Assembly: GCA_041645435.1 (NCBI GenBank)
Contig: JBAZQB010000012.1
Coordinates: 1-36,896, forward strand
Direction of reading: 5' to 3'
Length of the DNA: 36,896 nt
Source of the DNA: Methanoregula sp.
GTDB lineage: Archaea; Halobacteriota; Methanomicrobia; Methanomicrobiales; Methanospirillaceae
Part shown: positions 1-6,083 of the stretch, in pieces
Position numbering within the stretch: the stretch's first letter is position 1
How the letters are laid out: each line of letters opens with the position of its first letter
Position numbers and translations under genes: made by a program
Notes under the pieces: generated by a model
Told to the model about the DNA's origin: nothing
The model's input: the letters and a program-made list of their open reading frames with translations, nothing else
Databases searched by the model: none

Positions 1-110
1 TGGTAACAGGGTCGAGCGAAAAGAGCTCGAGAGCATTAACCGGGCAGGCAACAACACAGTTGTTGCACCCGGTACAGCGTTCCATGTTTACATGAACTGC
101 AAAAGCCATG
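1..110 (-). CDS. Ferredoxin-type subunit (2[4Fe-4S]), N-terminal part, leaving the window
   Basis: The leftward reading frame starts at the ATG at 110-108 and runs off the left edge after 36 codons. It begins MAFAVHVNMERCTGCNNC and continues into a CPV segment, giving the CxxCxxCxxxCP signature of a first [4Fe-4S] cluster. The N-terminus is nearly the same as that of the protein at 31292 (MAFSVHINMEQCTGCGNC), and the bases just before both ATGs are also alike (GTGTGTGAT then a short tail). By analogy with 31292, which leads the fmdDBAC operon, this gene probably leads a second formylmethanofuran dehydrogenase operon lying left of the window. Its role would be electron transfer to the dehydrogenase. 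Only the N-terminus is visible, so the number of clusters and the operon content are inferred. Confidence in a ferredoxin fold is high; confidence in the operon assignment is moderate. Confidence 0.85.
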
Positions 111-121
111 CACATCACACA

Positions 122-142
122 CAAATTTTATGATAAAATTTG
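122..142. promoter_or_regulatory. Perfect 21-bp palindrome upstream of the ferredoxin gene (operator/TATA candidate)
   Basis: Arms CAAATTTTAT and ATAAAATTTG meet around a central G with no mismatch. The site ends 11 bases before the ATG at 110 on the leftward strand. Its AT-rich core could itself act as the TATA region of a promoter with a short leader. A dimeric repressor covering it would block initiation. Confidence 0.6.
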
Positions 143-240
143 CCTAATTTAGAGGTAGATCCAGAACAGTAATTAAAGATTGTTAATTTCACCGACGATA
201 AATCAGTAGTAATTAACGCACAGATCCCTTTTTTACAACA

Positions 241-248
241 GGTTAACC
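241..248. promoter_or_regulatory. GGTTAACC palindrome, candidate operator
   Basis: This self-complementary octamer lies about 130 bp upstream of the leftward ferredoxin start. The same GGTTAAC core occurs about 100 bp upstream of the second ferredoxin operon (31191) and about 130 bp upstream of fdhA (36037). A 7-mer is expected a few times by chance in this window, so this is suggestive only. Confidence 0.3.
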
Positions 249-444
249 TTATACCTTGAATTTTTCATCATGTTAACAACCGGCGAGAGAAAAATCATCA
301 TGGTCCGGATTTTGTTCCCGGATACGGTTGTATAAAACGAACAGAATAATTTCTTGCCTTTTTTACTGATGAGATTTTGGTTTCCGCGCAGAACATACCA
401 CCCATCACTAAGATGGAGCGGGGGGACCCCGTTCTCGGAAGGTG

Positions 445-690
445 ATATGAGATACGAGAAAACCGGCTCAAACCATGCCCCGTTTCCCGGAACCGTTTCC
501 GGAAAAACCCGTAAAACCGCCGGTTTCCCATCCTGTGGAAAATACGTCCAATTTGGTGTCTGATTGCCCAAATCCGGGCGGAAACGCCCTCACCGAATGG
601 CCACCAATGGCCTTTAAACTGAGGCTTTTTTCGCTACGTAATTTTACCCATCCAGGCCCCGGAAACCCTGCCGGAACGCGAATATGATGA
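445..690 (+). repeat. Dispersed structured repeat, copy 1 (most diverged)
   Basis: This noncoding segment matches 12688-12955 and 19858-20130 over about 200-270 bp. Conserved landmarks in order are: a CCTGTGGAAAATACGT block near 533-548; a perfect hairpin with a GAAA tetraloop, GGGCG-GAAA-CGCCC, at 576-589; a second hairpin GGCCA-CCAA-TGGCC at 599-612 enclosed by CCTCA/TGAGG; and a GCCGGAACGCGAAT tail near 671-684. The pairing A603-T608 closing the second loop is replaced by G-C in the other copies, so pairing is retained. A reading frame on the other strand has no indels across 37 codons between copies, but most substitutions change the residue, which argues against coding selection. Confidence 0.75.
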
Positions 691-1007
691 TCTTTTTTTT
701 CCAGGGAATATTTTAGCATCAAGAGAAATGTTAAGAGAATTTTTCGTAATTTTTTTATTATTTTTTCTCCACTTTTCCCTGCATTTTCTCCTTTTCCCCA
801 ACGTTTGCCCTCACCCGGAAACACCCCTATCAATGCGGCACGTCCAACCGCTTAAAATCATTTTAACCACAAGATTCATCATATTCTGTAAATTCCCAGA
901 AAATTTCAGCCGCGCACCGAATTTTCCCCGGCAAAAATCCCAAAATAATCATTTTACGGGCAGATTTTTTCTTAAAAACGATTCATATAACCCACAGGTT
1001 ACGTGTT
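691..1007. other. AT-rich intergenic stretch with no recognisable gene
   Basis: Several T-rich tracts occur (for example 744-790). Short frames exist on both strands but show no recognisable domain, ribosome site or sensible composition. No tRNA-like fold or repeat was seen. Confidence 0.5.
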
Positions 1008-1009
1008 AT

Positions 1010-1017
1010 TTAAATAG
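1010..1017 (+). promoter_or_regulatory. TATA-box candidate for the 1045 gene
   Basis: TTTAAATA sits about 30 bases before the ATG at 1045, the usual archaeal TATA-to-start-site distance. A transcript from here would be leaderless or nearly so. Confidence 0.4.
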
Positions 1018-1044
1018 GCGAATAATCCAGTTTTGTTTATTACA

Positions 1045-1308
1045 ATGTTCCGGGAAATCGTAGCGCACCTGAAAATGAGGCTGAAAAAGACGGCAAAGGC
1101 CATTAAGGCCGGATTTGTTTCCGTTACCTATCACCGGGTTACCCCCTCCGTTTCAGCGTACCTTCCGTTCTCCGGATACGTAATCCCAACCGGTGCAGTA
1201 CAGGCATTGAACCTGGGGCTGCGGTACAGGATCACGAGCGGCCACGCCCCGATATTTTCGCTCTTCACGTTTTTTGGTAATCGGCAGACGCCGGTATCCG
1301 GTATCTGA
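1045..1308 (+). CDS. Hypothetical small basic protein (87 aa)
   Basis: I do not recognise this product. The frame begins MFREIVAHLKMRLKKTAK, a basic amphipathic stretch, followed by a mostly hydrophobic and aromatic middle with YLPFSGYVIPTGAV, and ends GNRQTPVSGI. The start was chosen because a TATA-like TTTAAATA lies about 30 bases upstream, which would give a leaderless message. No Shine-Dalgarno sequence precedes it. An overlapping frame on the other strand is of similar length, and neither has a recognisable motif, so this may be non-coding. It precedes the small-protein operon at 1513 by about 200 bp. Confidence 0.35.
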   Translation: MFREIVAHLKMRLKKTAKAIKAGFVSVTYHRVTPSVSAYLPFSGYVIPTGAVQALNLGLRYRITSGHAPIFSLFTFFGNRQTPVSGI

Positions 1309-1512
1309 GTAGTTCTCGCGGCTGCCATCCGACAGGGGACCTGCCGAATCAGAAAGCAGGCATACCCGATCGGAATTCCAGCCCGGGCCCTGCCCGGAAT
1401 CACCGGGTGCCGTCGTCTTTTTTAAGCATCATGAACGAGTGGCGGCTCCCTGGTCCCGCTCGTTAAAGGGAAGAGTCGGTCGAACAATTTTAAGAAAAAA
1501 TTGGTGGAAATT

Positions 1513-1713
1513 ATGCAGAACACATCTGCCAACAAGCCCTTGAGGGTTAATCAGGCAACAAGAGAGGCGAACGAAAAACTGACGGGCCTCTCCATGATGG
1601 GAAAGATCATCGTCGAATTCGGGTACCGGAAGATCATAACAAAAGAACTGCGATCCCGGGTCCCGGCACGGAACAACTGCAGTACAATGGTGGCAGGGCG
1701 GAGTGCAGCATGA
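1513..1713 (+). CDS. Hypothetical small protein, first gene of the overlapping operon (66 aa)
   Basis: I do not recognise this product. It begins MQNTSANKPLRVNQATREAN and is basic, with a helical middle (LTGLSMMGKIIVEFGYRKI) and a Ser/Ala-rich end. The ATG at 1513 follows a GGTGGAAATT segment that can serve as a ribosome site. The stop codon overlaps the start of the next gene as ATGA at 1710-1713, which indicates translational coupling. It therefore appears to open a chain of six overlapping small genes reaching 3549. No domain was seen; the role is unknown. The overlap and the spacing support real coding, although the protein is short. Confidence 0.5.
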   Translation: MQNTSANKPLRVNQATREANEKLTGLSMMGKIIVEFGYRKIITKELRSRVPARNNCSTMVAGRSAA

Positions 1714-2102
1714 CATCAAATGCGCTTCACACGATCTCGCGGAAGGCTGCCCATTACCTCAACCGCCGCGGCTACGATGTGATCCGGTCTGTCTTGCCCC
1801 GGGAGCGGGATGCACCCGAGACGTTTGTCTGCACGCGGTCCGGAGAGACCCTCCACGTGAAACTGATGATCTGCCCCAACACCCTCAATACGATCGCGGA
1901 AGTTGCCCGGTACGGTAAAGATGCGATCCGTGTCCTCCGGAGACTGATGAAAAACAATCCACCGAAACCCGGGGAGCACTACGAGATACTGGTAACAACC
2001 CTCGGGAAACATTTCCCCGTTGAGGTTCTGCCGGACAAGCTTTTCGATAACCGGACCGGTGCCGTCTTTACCCAGCGCCCCTTCGGGGGTGTGTGGGGAT
2101 GA
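1710..2102 (+). CDS. Hypothetical protein, paralogue family member A (130 aa)
   Basis: I cannot name this protein. It shares a layout with the next two genes: an N-terminal helix (ISRKAAHYLNRRGYDVIRSV), a variable Pro-containing loop, a beta pair with SGETLHVKLMI, a central helix (AEVARYGKDAIRVLRRLM), a YEI strand and a C-terminal LPDKLF segment. That helix-strand-strand-helix order with 'G-Y-x-V' early and 'G-E-x-x-x-x-K/R-(L/I)' later resembles PD-(D/E)xK-type nuclease or VRR-Nuc-like folds. I see no complete Asp...Glu-x-Lys catalytic set, so an inactive or unrelated fold is equally possible. The start overlaps the upstream stop (ATGA) and its stop overlaps the next start (ATGA). Coding is likely; the function is unknown. 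Confidence 0.65.
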   Translation: MTSNALHTISRKAAHYLNRRGYDVIRSVLPRERDAPETFVCTRSGETLHVKLMICPNTLNTIAEVARYGKDAIRVLRRLMKNNPPKPGEHYEILVTTLGKHFPVEVLPDKLFDNRTGAVFTQRPFGGVWG

Positions 2103-2497
2103 CCAGCCGACGCTGCACCGTACTGGAACAGGGAGCCTGCGAACAGCTCAGGCTGAATGGGTATGAGGTCCGCATCGTCCCCAACGGGCAGGGGGACAAG
2201 CGGCTGCCCCCGGCCTATCTCGTTGCCGGGAAATCCGGTGAAACCCGCTATATCCGGATCTATAAGATGTCACACCGTCCGGCAACGATCGATACGGTGG
2301 AGCAATACTTTACCCGGGCTGTCCTGCGGTATCGCACCGAAATGGTACGGCACCCGGATTCCCCGATCCGGTACGAGATCTGGCTCTACAGGGTAAACCA
2401 CGGGTATCATTGCTTTGCGATCCTGCCGGACCGGATCCAGGAAATTCCTGCAGGAGAAAAATTGCCGATGCGAATTCTCGTGGAGGAAGCACCATGA
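2099..2497 (+). CDS. Hypothetical protein, paralogue family member B (132 aa)
   Basis: Unrecognised product. The ATG at 2099 overlaps the preceding stop as ATGA and is preferred over a GTG six bases earlier. The protein repeats the layout of its neighbour: helix with CEQLRLNGYEVRIV, a Pro-rich loop, YLVAGKSGETRYIRIYKM, a central helix starting IDTVEQYFTRAVLRY, an IRYEIWLYRV strand, and a FAILPDRIQEI end. The shared 'SGET-(L/R)-(H/Y)-(V/I)-(K/R)' and 'YEI...LPD' positions are what suggest common ancestry with the 1710 protein. It is followed with no gap by the third member. A nuclease-like alpha/beta fold is a guess; the catalytic residues are not evident. No transmembrane or signal sequence. 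Confidence 0.65.
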   Translation: MTSRRCTVLEQGACEQLRLNGYEVRIVPNGQGDKRLPPAYLVAGKSGETRYIRIYKMSHRPATIDTVEQYFTRAVLRYRTEMVRHPDSPIRYEIWLYRVNHGYHCFAILPDRIQEIPAGEKLPMRILVEEAP

Positions 2498-2856
2498 AAA
2501 ATACCGTTCGGCTCTCACCGATCGAGCGTGCAGCAGCGTCACTGCTGGAAGAGAAGGGATTCGCAGTCGTGCCTATGCGCCCCTGCTTTCCCACCCCCCA
2601 TAAGCCGGCCCATCTCATGGCACTGCGGAATACGACCGAGCTGCTCTACCTCAAGCTCAAACAGACACCCCGGCCACTCACGGGTATCCCCGCTGCCGAA
2701 CAATTCTGCCACACCGATGCCGGGCTCCTACGGATATTATTTCCGCTGGGTTCAAAGACCATGGCTCTTCATCTTGAGATCTGGATCAGGAATAACGGCT
2801 GCTTTACCTGTCTCGAAGTACTGGCCGAGGGCCTCCGGGAGGTCTCCCATGTCTGA
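2494..2856 (+). CDS. Hypothetical protein, paralogue family member C (120 aa)
   Basis: Unrecognised product, third member of the tandem family. The start at 2494 overlaps the upstream stop as ATGA and follows GGAGGAAG. The protein begins MKNTVRLSPIERAAASLLEE, then KGFAVVPM, a Pro-rich loop (CFPTPHKPAHLMAL), a strand with TELLYLKLKQ, a central segment, LHLEIWIRNNGCFTCLEVL and a final LREV helix. The order of elements parallels the 1710 and 2099 proteins, though the SGET motif is replaced by NTTELLYLK. It contains several Cys residues in the second half. Three diverged copies in a row point to local duplication followed by specialisation. Function unknown. Confidence 0.6.
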   Translation: MKNTVRLSPIERAAASLLEEKGFAVVPMRPCFPTPHKPAHLMALRNTTELLYLKLKQTPRPLTGIPAAEQFCHTDAGLLRILFPLGSKTMALHLEIWIRNNGCFTCLEVLAEGLREVSHV

Positions 2857-2971
2857 ATGCTGGAACCGCTACGGGCAGGCGCGCAAACCCCGTAAGAAAT
2901 TCCCCCCGATACCTTCGCAAGGGATCTGGATCGAACACAAGGGAAAGATCAAGGTGAACCTATGCAATTGA
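2849..2971 (+). CDS. Hypothetical microprotein (40 aa) in the overlapping operon
   Basis: The ATG at 2849 overlaps the end of the preceding gene by eight bases. The 40-residue product is basic and begins MSECWNRYGQARKPRKK, passes through FPPIPSQGIWIEHKGK and ends IKVNLCN. The next ATG at 2962 overlaps its end by ten bases. The position inside a chain of overlapping frames is the main reason to believe it is translated; GGGAGGT at 2838-2844 could be its ribosome site. No domain recognised. Confidence 0.4.
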   Translation: MSECWNRYGQARKPRKKFPPIPSQGIWIEHKGKIKVNLCN

Positions 2972-3549
2972 CCGAAGCAATGCAAGGGAGCGGTCCCGTC
3001 CTGAACCACGGCATGTCAATCGTTCACCCGGTCCTTCCATCGATCTCAATCCGGGAGATCACGACCGATACACTGTTCCCGGCACATGCCGGCCATTCCA
3101 ACACACCACCTGGCACATCCCGGCATGATTCGATCCCGGTCACTCCCGCGACAATGCCAGTACTACCGGATATCCAGAGACCCGGATGCGGTACGGCACC
3201 AGCGACAAAAAGCCACACGGTCGCTCCTGCAAAGATCATCCGCCCCCGTTCCGCCTCAGTCTCCCGGAGAGTTTCAAAGAATTCTCCTTTTGTAGAGCAG
3301 GATATCCCACTCTATCTCGTGCCGGCCATCATCGCCCGGGCCATCTGGCAGCGGGGGGAACAGACGTTCCGGATTTCTGTGATCCGGACGAAGCAGCATT
3401 ACTACACGATCCGCATGAGGACTGCACGACCGGGAACCAGGGCGACCAAGCCCTGCGGAAAAAGCCGGTGTGGGAACAAGTCAAAGAAAAATCCCGGAAA
3501 AATCCCGAGCCAGCCCTCATCGAAACCGGTCGAGCTGCAGAATCCCTGA
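2962..3549 (+). CDS. Hypothetical protein, last gene of the overlapping operon (195 aa), frame uncertain
   Basis: Unrecognised product. The first half is rich in Pro, Thr, Ser and His and looks disordered. A more structured part follows, with VEQDIPLYLVPAIIARAIWQ and TFRISVIRTKQHYYTIRM, then a Lys/Ser/Pro-rich tail. The ATG at 2962 overlaps the preceding stop by ten bases. A second frame over 3186-3575 also reads as plausible protein in its C-terminal half (CDPDEAALLHDPHEDC and then KKPVWEQVKEKSRK), so either the two frames are linked by a frameshift or only one is real. I keep the frame coupled to the operon. The function is unknown, and the exact C-terminus is uncertain. Confidence 0.4.
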   Translation: MQLTEAMQGSGPVLNHGMSIVHPVLPSISIREITTDTLFPAHAGHSNTPPGTSRHDSIPVTPATMPVLPDIQRPGCGTAPATKSHTVAPAKIIRPRSASVSRRVSKNSPFVEQDIPLYLVPAIIARAIWQRGEQTFRISVIRTKQHYYTIRMRTARPGTRATKPCGKSRCGNKSKKNPGKIPSQPSSKPVELQNP

Positions 3550-3611
3550 CCGGGCTCCCCTTTTTTTTTGAGTGATCATACGGGAGTCATCTGCAACACT
3601 TTTCTTTTTTT

Positions 3612-3840
3612 GGTTCTGGAGAAATCCTGTTTTCCTGCGATTTGGTTTGTTTCTTCAGCAATTATGAGCGTGACCCCCTCTCTCCCCCAGAGTGGGAGGC
3701 AACCCAAGGGGAGCGTTCCCTTGACCCCCGTTTCGGAAGTCCAACCTCGTGAGGGTTATCGCTACATCGGGGGATGCCCGCGCGGCGGGGGCGGAGGCAT
3801 CAGATGCCGCAGCTCCCAAGAGCCCGCAAGAGCGCTTTAA
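3612..3840 (+). mobile_element. Degenerate miniature inverted-repeat element (same family as 25451-25704)
   Basis: The left end GGTTCTGGAGAAATCC (3612-3627) resembles the terminal repeat of the intact copy at 25451. The interior follows the intact copy block by block: TGACCCCCTCTCTCCCC; a CCCAAG-centred hairpin; a GGTTATCGC block; and a two-tier hairpin in which GGGGGC (3787-3792) faces GCTCCC (3812-3817) and GGCATC (3796-3801) faces GATGCC (3803-3808). The right terminal repeat is not recognisable, so the copy is probably immobile. Confidence 0.65.
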
Positions 3841-3966
3841 TAAAAACCGGTGCGTTCTTGGTAACTCATTTTTCTTACTACTACGAGGAACCTCCGGCAG
3901 AGATCCGTAATTCTTCCCCTACTGTACCGGTCGAATGGTGGGATATCAGCAGCGGAAACAAAGGGG

Positions 3967-4018
3967 TATATAAAACAAAAACCGGCAATTCCTGCAAACC
4001 CAATATATGGCAGGAATT
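3967..4018 (+). promoter_or_regulatory. Strong TATA box plus 9-bp inverted repeat around the 4007 start
   Basis: TATATAAAA at 3967-3975 is the best-looking archaeal TATA box in the window. Twelve bases downstream a perfect inverted repeat, AATTCCTGC (3987-3995) and GCAGGAATT (4010-4018), covers the expected transcription start and encloses the ATG at 4007. It could be a repressor operator, or an RNA hairpin hiding the start codon. Confidence 0.55.
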
Positions 4019-4291
4019 TTTAAACAGAGAGCCCGGGTGCACCGGTTCCCCCGGTTACATTTTGGCAAACGACATCGGAATGCCAAACGTGCCCGGTTCG
4101 CGCAATCCTCCCCAAAGCCCGTCCCTTTTTTCGAAAAAATGCGGGATTCAGTCACGCCGATACCTTATGAAATCCCATACTGGTATGTCAAAGGGCCCCG
4201 CGACACAACGGAGCGGTTCGGTGAACCTCTCAACAAAACGAAAGAAAAAACCGAGGAAACAATATGGCAGATTTCGTACAGAGCAATGTAA
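4007..4291 (+). CDS. Hypothetical basic protein, first gene of the 4007-6083 module (94 aa)
   Basis: Unrecognised product. The N-terminal 35 residues are strongly basic (MAGIFKQRARVHRFPRLHFG then KRHRNAKRARF), which suggests nucleic-acid binding. The second part has aromatic residues (IPYEIPYWYVKG) followed by a charged, probably helical tail (LNKTKEKTEETIWQISYR). The start was chosen because the TATA box at 3967 places the transcript start just before it. An alternative start at 4139 would drop the basic region and give 50 residues. The frame overlaps the following gene by 28 bases in another frame, so translation may be coupled. If the inverted repeat around its start is an operator, the protein could be autoregulatory, but this is speculation. 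Confidence 0.45.
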   Translation: MAGIFKQRARVHRFPRLHFGKRHRNAKRARFAQSSPKPVPFFEKMRDSVTPIPYEIPYWYVKGPRDTTERFGEPLNKTKEKTEETIWQISYRAM

Positions 4292-4767
4292 CCAAGAGTG
4301 CGGTTCGCGAACTCGCAGAACCGATAGCAGACGTAGCGACCTTCAACACGATCGTCCAGTCGGTCATCACCGACAACCCGTTTGCCTGTGTAGCTTACAT
4401 GACTGCCGGGGAGACCCACAACCCGGTTGAAAAGACCCGGGAAGGGTATACCGTAAAGATCGTGTACCAGGACGCTGAAGCAAACACCGTCGGCAACCTG
4501 TCTGACCGGTTCAGCACCATCGCCGGGTTCAATGCAGGAGCCACAGCAATTCTTGCTGACACCTCCCTCTCCACTGCTCACGGTGGAACACCGTACCGTG
4601 ACACCGACAACGAAGCATACAGTGCAACCCTCCGGTGCCACGACGCGAATGGGGAGATATACCAGGTGAACTTCTCCCGTGACCGGGTCAGCATCACCTC
4701 CTACTCGGATGATGCAATCCGGACCCGTATCGAGACTTGGGCAGACACCGTGGCGGCACTTGCCTGA
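4264..4767 (+). CDS. Conserved-looking hypothetical protein, possibly an abundant structural protein (167 aa)
   Basis: I do not recognise a named family. The protein begins MADFVQSNVTKSAVRELAEP, is acidic, rich in Thr, Ala and Asp, and reads as a compact globular domain without signal peptide or membrane segment. It contains a YTVKIVYQDAEANTVG strand-like stretch, an AGFNAGATAILADTSLSTAHG segment and a C-terminal SYSDDAIRTRIETWADTV helix. AACCGAGGAAACAAT before the ATG gives a GAGG ribosome site. A hairpin and T-run (4787-4823) follow the stop, so this gene is likely expressed above those downstream, as is common for virion or surface-layer-type proteins. A structural role is inference only. 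Coding is very likely given codon use and ribosome site. Confidence 0.7.
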   Translation: MADFVQSNVTKSAVRELAEPIADVATFNTIVQSVITDNPFACVAYMTAGETHNPVEKTREGYTVKIVYQDAEANTVGNLSDRFSTIAGFNAGATAILADTSLSTAHGGTPYRDTDNEAYSATLRCHDANGEIYQVNFSRDRVSITSYSDDAIRTRIETWADTVAALA

Positions 4768-4786
4768 GAATCGCAGATGACGAAAA

Positions 4787-4823
4787 GACCCGGAGGGGAG
4801 GAGACCCCCCGGTCACCTTTTTT
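4787..4823 (+). terminator. Hairpin followed by T-run between 4264 and 4858 genes
   Basis: GACC (4787-4790) and an adjacent G-rich stretch can pair with the C-rich CCCCCCGGTC ending at 4814, and six T residues follow at 4818-4823. This resembles an intrinsic or partial terminator. CCGGAG upstream can alternatively pair with CTCCGG at 4824-4829 beyond the T-run, so read-through control is conceivable. Confidence 0.5.
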
Positions 4824-4857
4824 CTCCGGACCGTTCGTTGTTTGCCGGAGGGCCGTT

Positions 4858-5022
4858 ATGGAAACCGAAATGTTAGCGATTGTACTGGGAGCCGTGCTCC
4901 CGATCTATCCGATGCTGTTTGCCATCTACCAGAAGATCGGCAAATATGATGAAGTCGTCAAGGAGTTCAGGAAACTCCGCGCTGAGCACGAACACCACAA
5001 GGAGGACTATCATGGAATTTGA
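4858..5022 (+). CDS. Small single-span membrane protein with charged tail (54 aa)
   Basis: The ATG at 4858 follows GGAGGG at 4847-4852. The product begins METEMLAIVLGAVLPIYPML, whose residues 5-24 form one transmembrane helix, followed by a charged helical tail (KYDEVVKEFRKLRAEHEHHK) that could form a coiled coil. This size and layout are those of holin-like or small anchor proteins, but no family is recognised. Its stop lies inside the start of the next gene (an 11-base overlap), so the two are probably translated together. It lies just downstream of the hairpin/T-run after 4264 and upstream of two further unknown genes. Confidence 0.6.
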   Translation: METEMLAIVLGAVLPIYPMLFAIYQKIGKYDEVVKEFRKLRAEHEHHKEDYHGI

Positions 5023-5512
5023 TAAGGCGATACCTGATACGGTGATGCAGCCGGTCGCAACCGTTGTCGGGTTATTCCGGGGTACCTTCAGCGGTCTCGA
5101 ACCGCTCACAAAGGATACACCCCTCACGCTCGATGAAGCCCGGCGCAACCCGATCTTCTACGAGCTGGACCTGAACCCGGACCTTGAGGACACGGATCTC
5201 ATCATCGATCTGTGCTACGACAACCTGACGCCGATGTGGCTGCAGGACCTGGAACGCGGAACGGATCTCCCGATGGGTATCCGGTTCTGGCCGCACTGGT
5301 TCGAGATCCCTGACTACCGGGAGATGCGAGACATCGACGGCCGGAGGGTTTATCCCCGGGCACCGGGTACCCACACGGTCCGGATCCGTACCGCCCGGAG
5401 GAAGATTGGGCAGCGGGGAATGATCCGGGACTTCAGCCCGGCAAACCATGGCTACACGAGCCCCGTTTTCGAGCTCACGATCGTACCGGGCGGGGATGAT
5501 GTTCGAGAATGA
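5012..5512 (+). CDS. Hypothetical soluble protein of the 4007-6083 module (166 aa)
   Basis: Unrecognised product. The ATG at 5012 follows GGAGG at 5001-5005, a clear ribosome site, and is preferred to upstream in-frame codons. The protein begins MEFDKAIPDTVMQPVATVVG, carries Asp/Leu-rich middle segments (LNPDLEDTDLIIDLCYDNL), then WLQDLERGTDLPMGIRFWPH and WFEIPDYREMRDIDGRR, and ends with beta-rich VRIRTARRKIGQR and SPVFELTIVPGG. No signal peptide or membrane segment is evident. The stop overlaps the start region of the next gene. The beta-strand-rich end and the setting beside two membrane proteins would fit an assembly or envelope-associated role; that is inference. Confidence 0.65.
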   Translation: MEFDKAIPDTVMQPVATVVGLFRGTFSGLEPLTKDTPLTLDEARRNPIFYELDLNPDLEDTDLIIDLCYDNLTPMWLQDLERGTDLPMGIRFWPHWFEIPDYREMRDIDGRRVYPRAPGTHTVRIRTARRKIGQRGMIRDFSPANHGYTSPVFELTIVPGGDDVRE

Positions 5513-6083
5513 GCTGCAGACCCGGGCCGCCATCTGCGGTACCGGTGTCCTGCTGGGGGCTGTTTTGGTGCTGGCCCACCTCCCCCTTCTGCTCCTTATC
5601 GTGCCGCTCGCGGTGCTCTTCCTCGGTCTCGTTGCGGACCCGGAGGAGTCGCACGCGGCCTGGTACGGGATGCTGCATACGCTCGGCATCTTCGATCTCT
5701 CTGTGCTGACGGATGCGGAGCGATTGAACTACGCGGAGAAGCGGCACTACTTCTGGTTCGGCGAGGTCGGGATGGCGGCGCTGCTGGCGGGAATGTTCGC
5801 GCTCCCGCTCGGGATTTTCCTGGCGGGCCGGGCGGAGATAACGCTCGCGTTCATCGGGGCTGCGGTCCTGTTCCTGCCGCTGTTTGTGTTCCTGCCGAAG
5901 CTGATCCAGCGGGCGATGAAGACGGATGCTGAGATTGTCATCGAGGCGTTCGGAAAGAACGAGCAGGTCCGGAAGGTATTCTGGACGTTGTTCGTGGCGA
6001 TAGCGGGGCTGGTACTGGCGCAGGTGGTGGACCCGGTGACAGCGCAGCGAGTGGCAGGGGTGATAATGGGGATGGGGGCATAA
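5496..6083 (+). CDS. Multi-span membrane protein (195 aa), parent of the relic at 12063
   Basis: Two adjacent ATG codons (5496, 5499) follow a GGCGGGG stretch; the first is used here. The protein has two hydrophobic hairpins: residues about 14-50 (AAICGTGVLLGAVLVLAHLP and following) and about 88-140 (VGMAALLAGMFALPLGIFLA and following), plus a C-terminal segment near 170-192. This gives about five membrane spans, with polar linkers ESHAAWYGMLHTLG and TDAERLNYAEKRHYFW. No family is recognised. A shortened version of the gene, missing 231 bp in frame, occurs at 12063-12170, showing that this sequence has been copied elsewhere in the region. The gene overlaps the preceding one by 17 bases, so it is the last member of a coupled set. 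Confidence 0.65.
   Translation: MMFENELQTRAAICGTGVLLGAVLVLAHLPLLLLIVPLAVLFLGLVADPEESHAAWYGMLHTLGIFDLSVLTDAERLNYAEKRHYFWFGEVGMAALLAGMFALPLGIFLAGRAEITLAFIGAAVLFLPLFVFLPKLIQRAMKTDAEIVIEAFGKNEQVRKVFWTLFVAIAGLVLAQVVDPVTAQRVAGVIMGMGA

Noticed and set aside
468..833. Frame on the minus strand through repeat copy 1 sharing a HIRVPAGF stretch with copies 2 and 3
   Set aside because: The shared residues come from the repeat DNA. Substitutions between copies are mostly amino-acid changing, and the flanks differ, so coding selection is not supported.
2410..2493. Upstream extension of the 2494 protein
   Set aside because: The ATG at 2494 overlaps the previous stop as ATGA and has a good ribosome site; the extension lies wholly inside the preceding gene in another frame.
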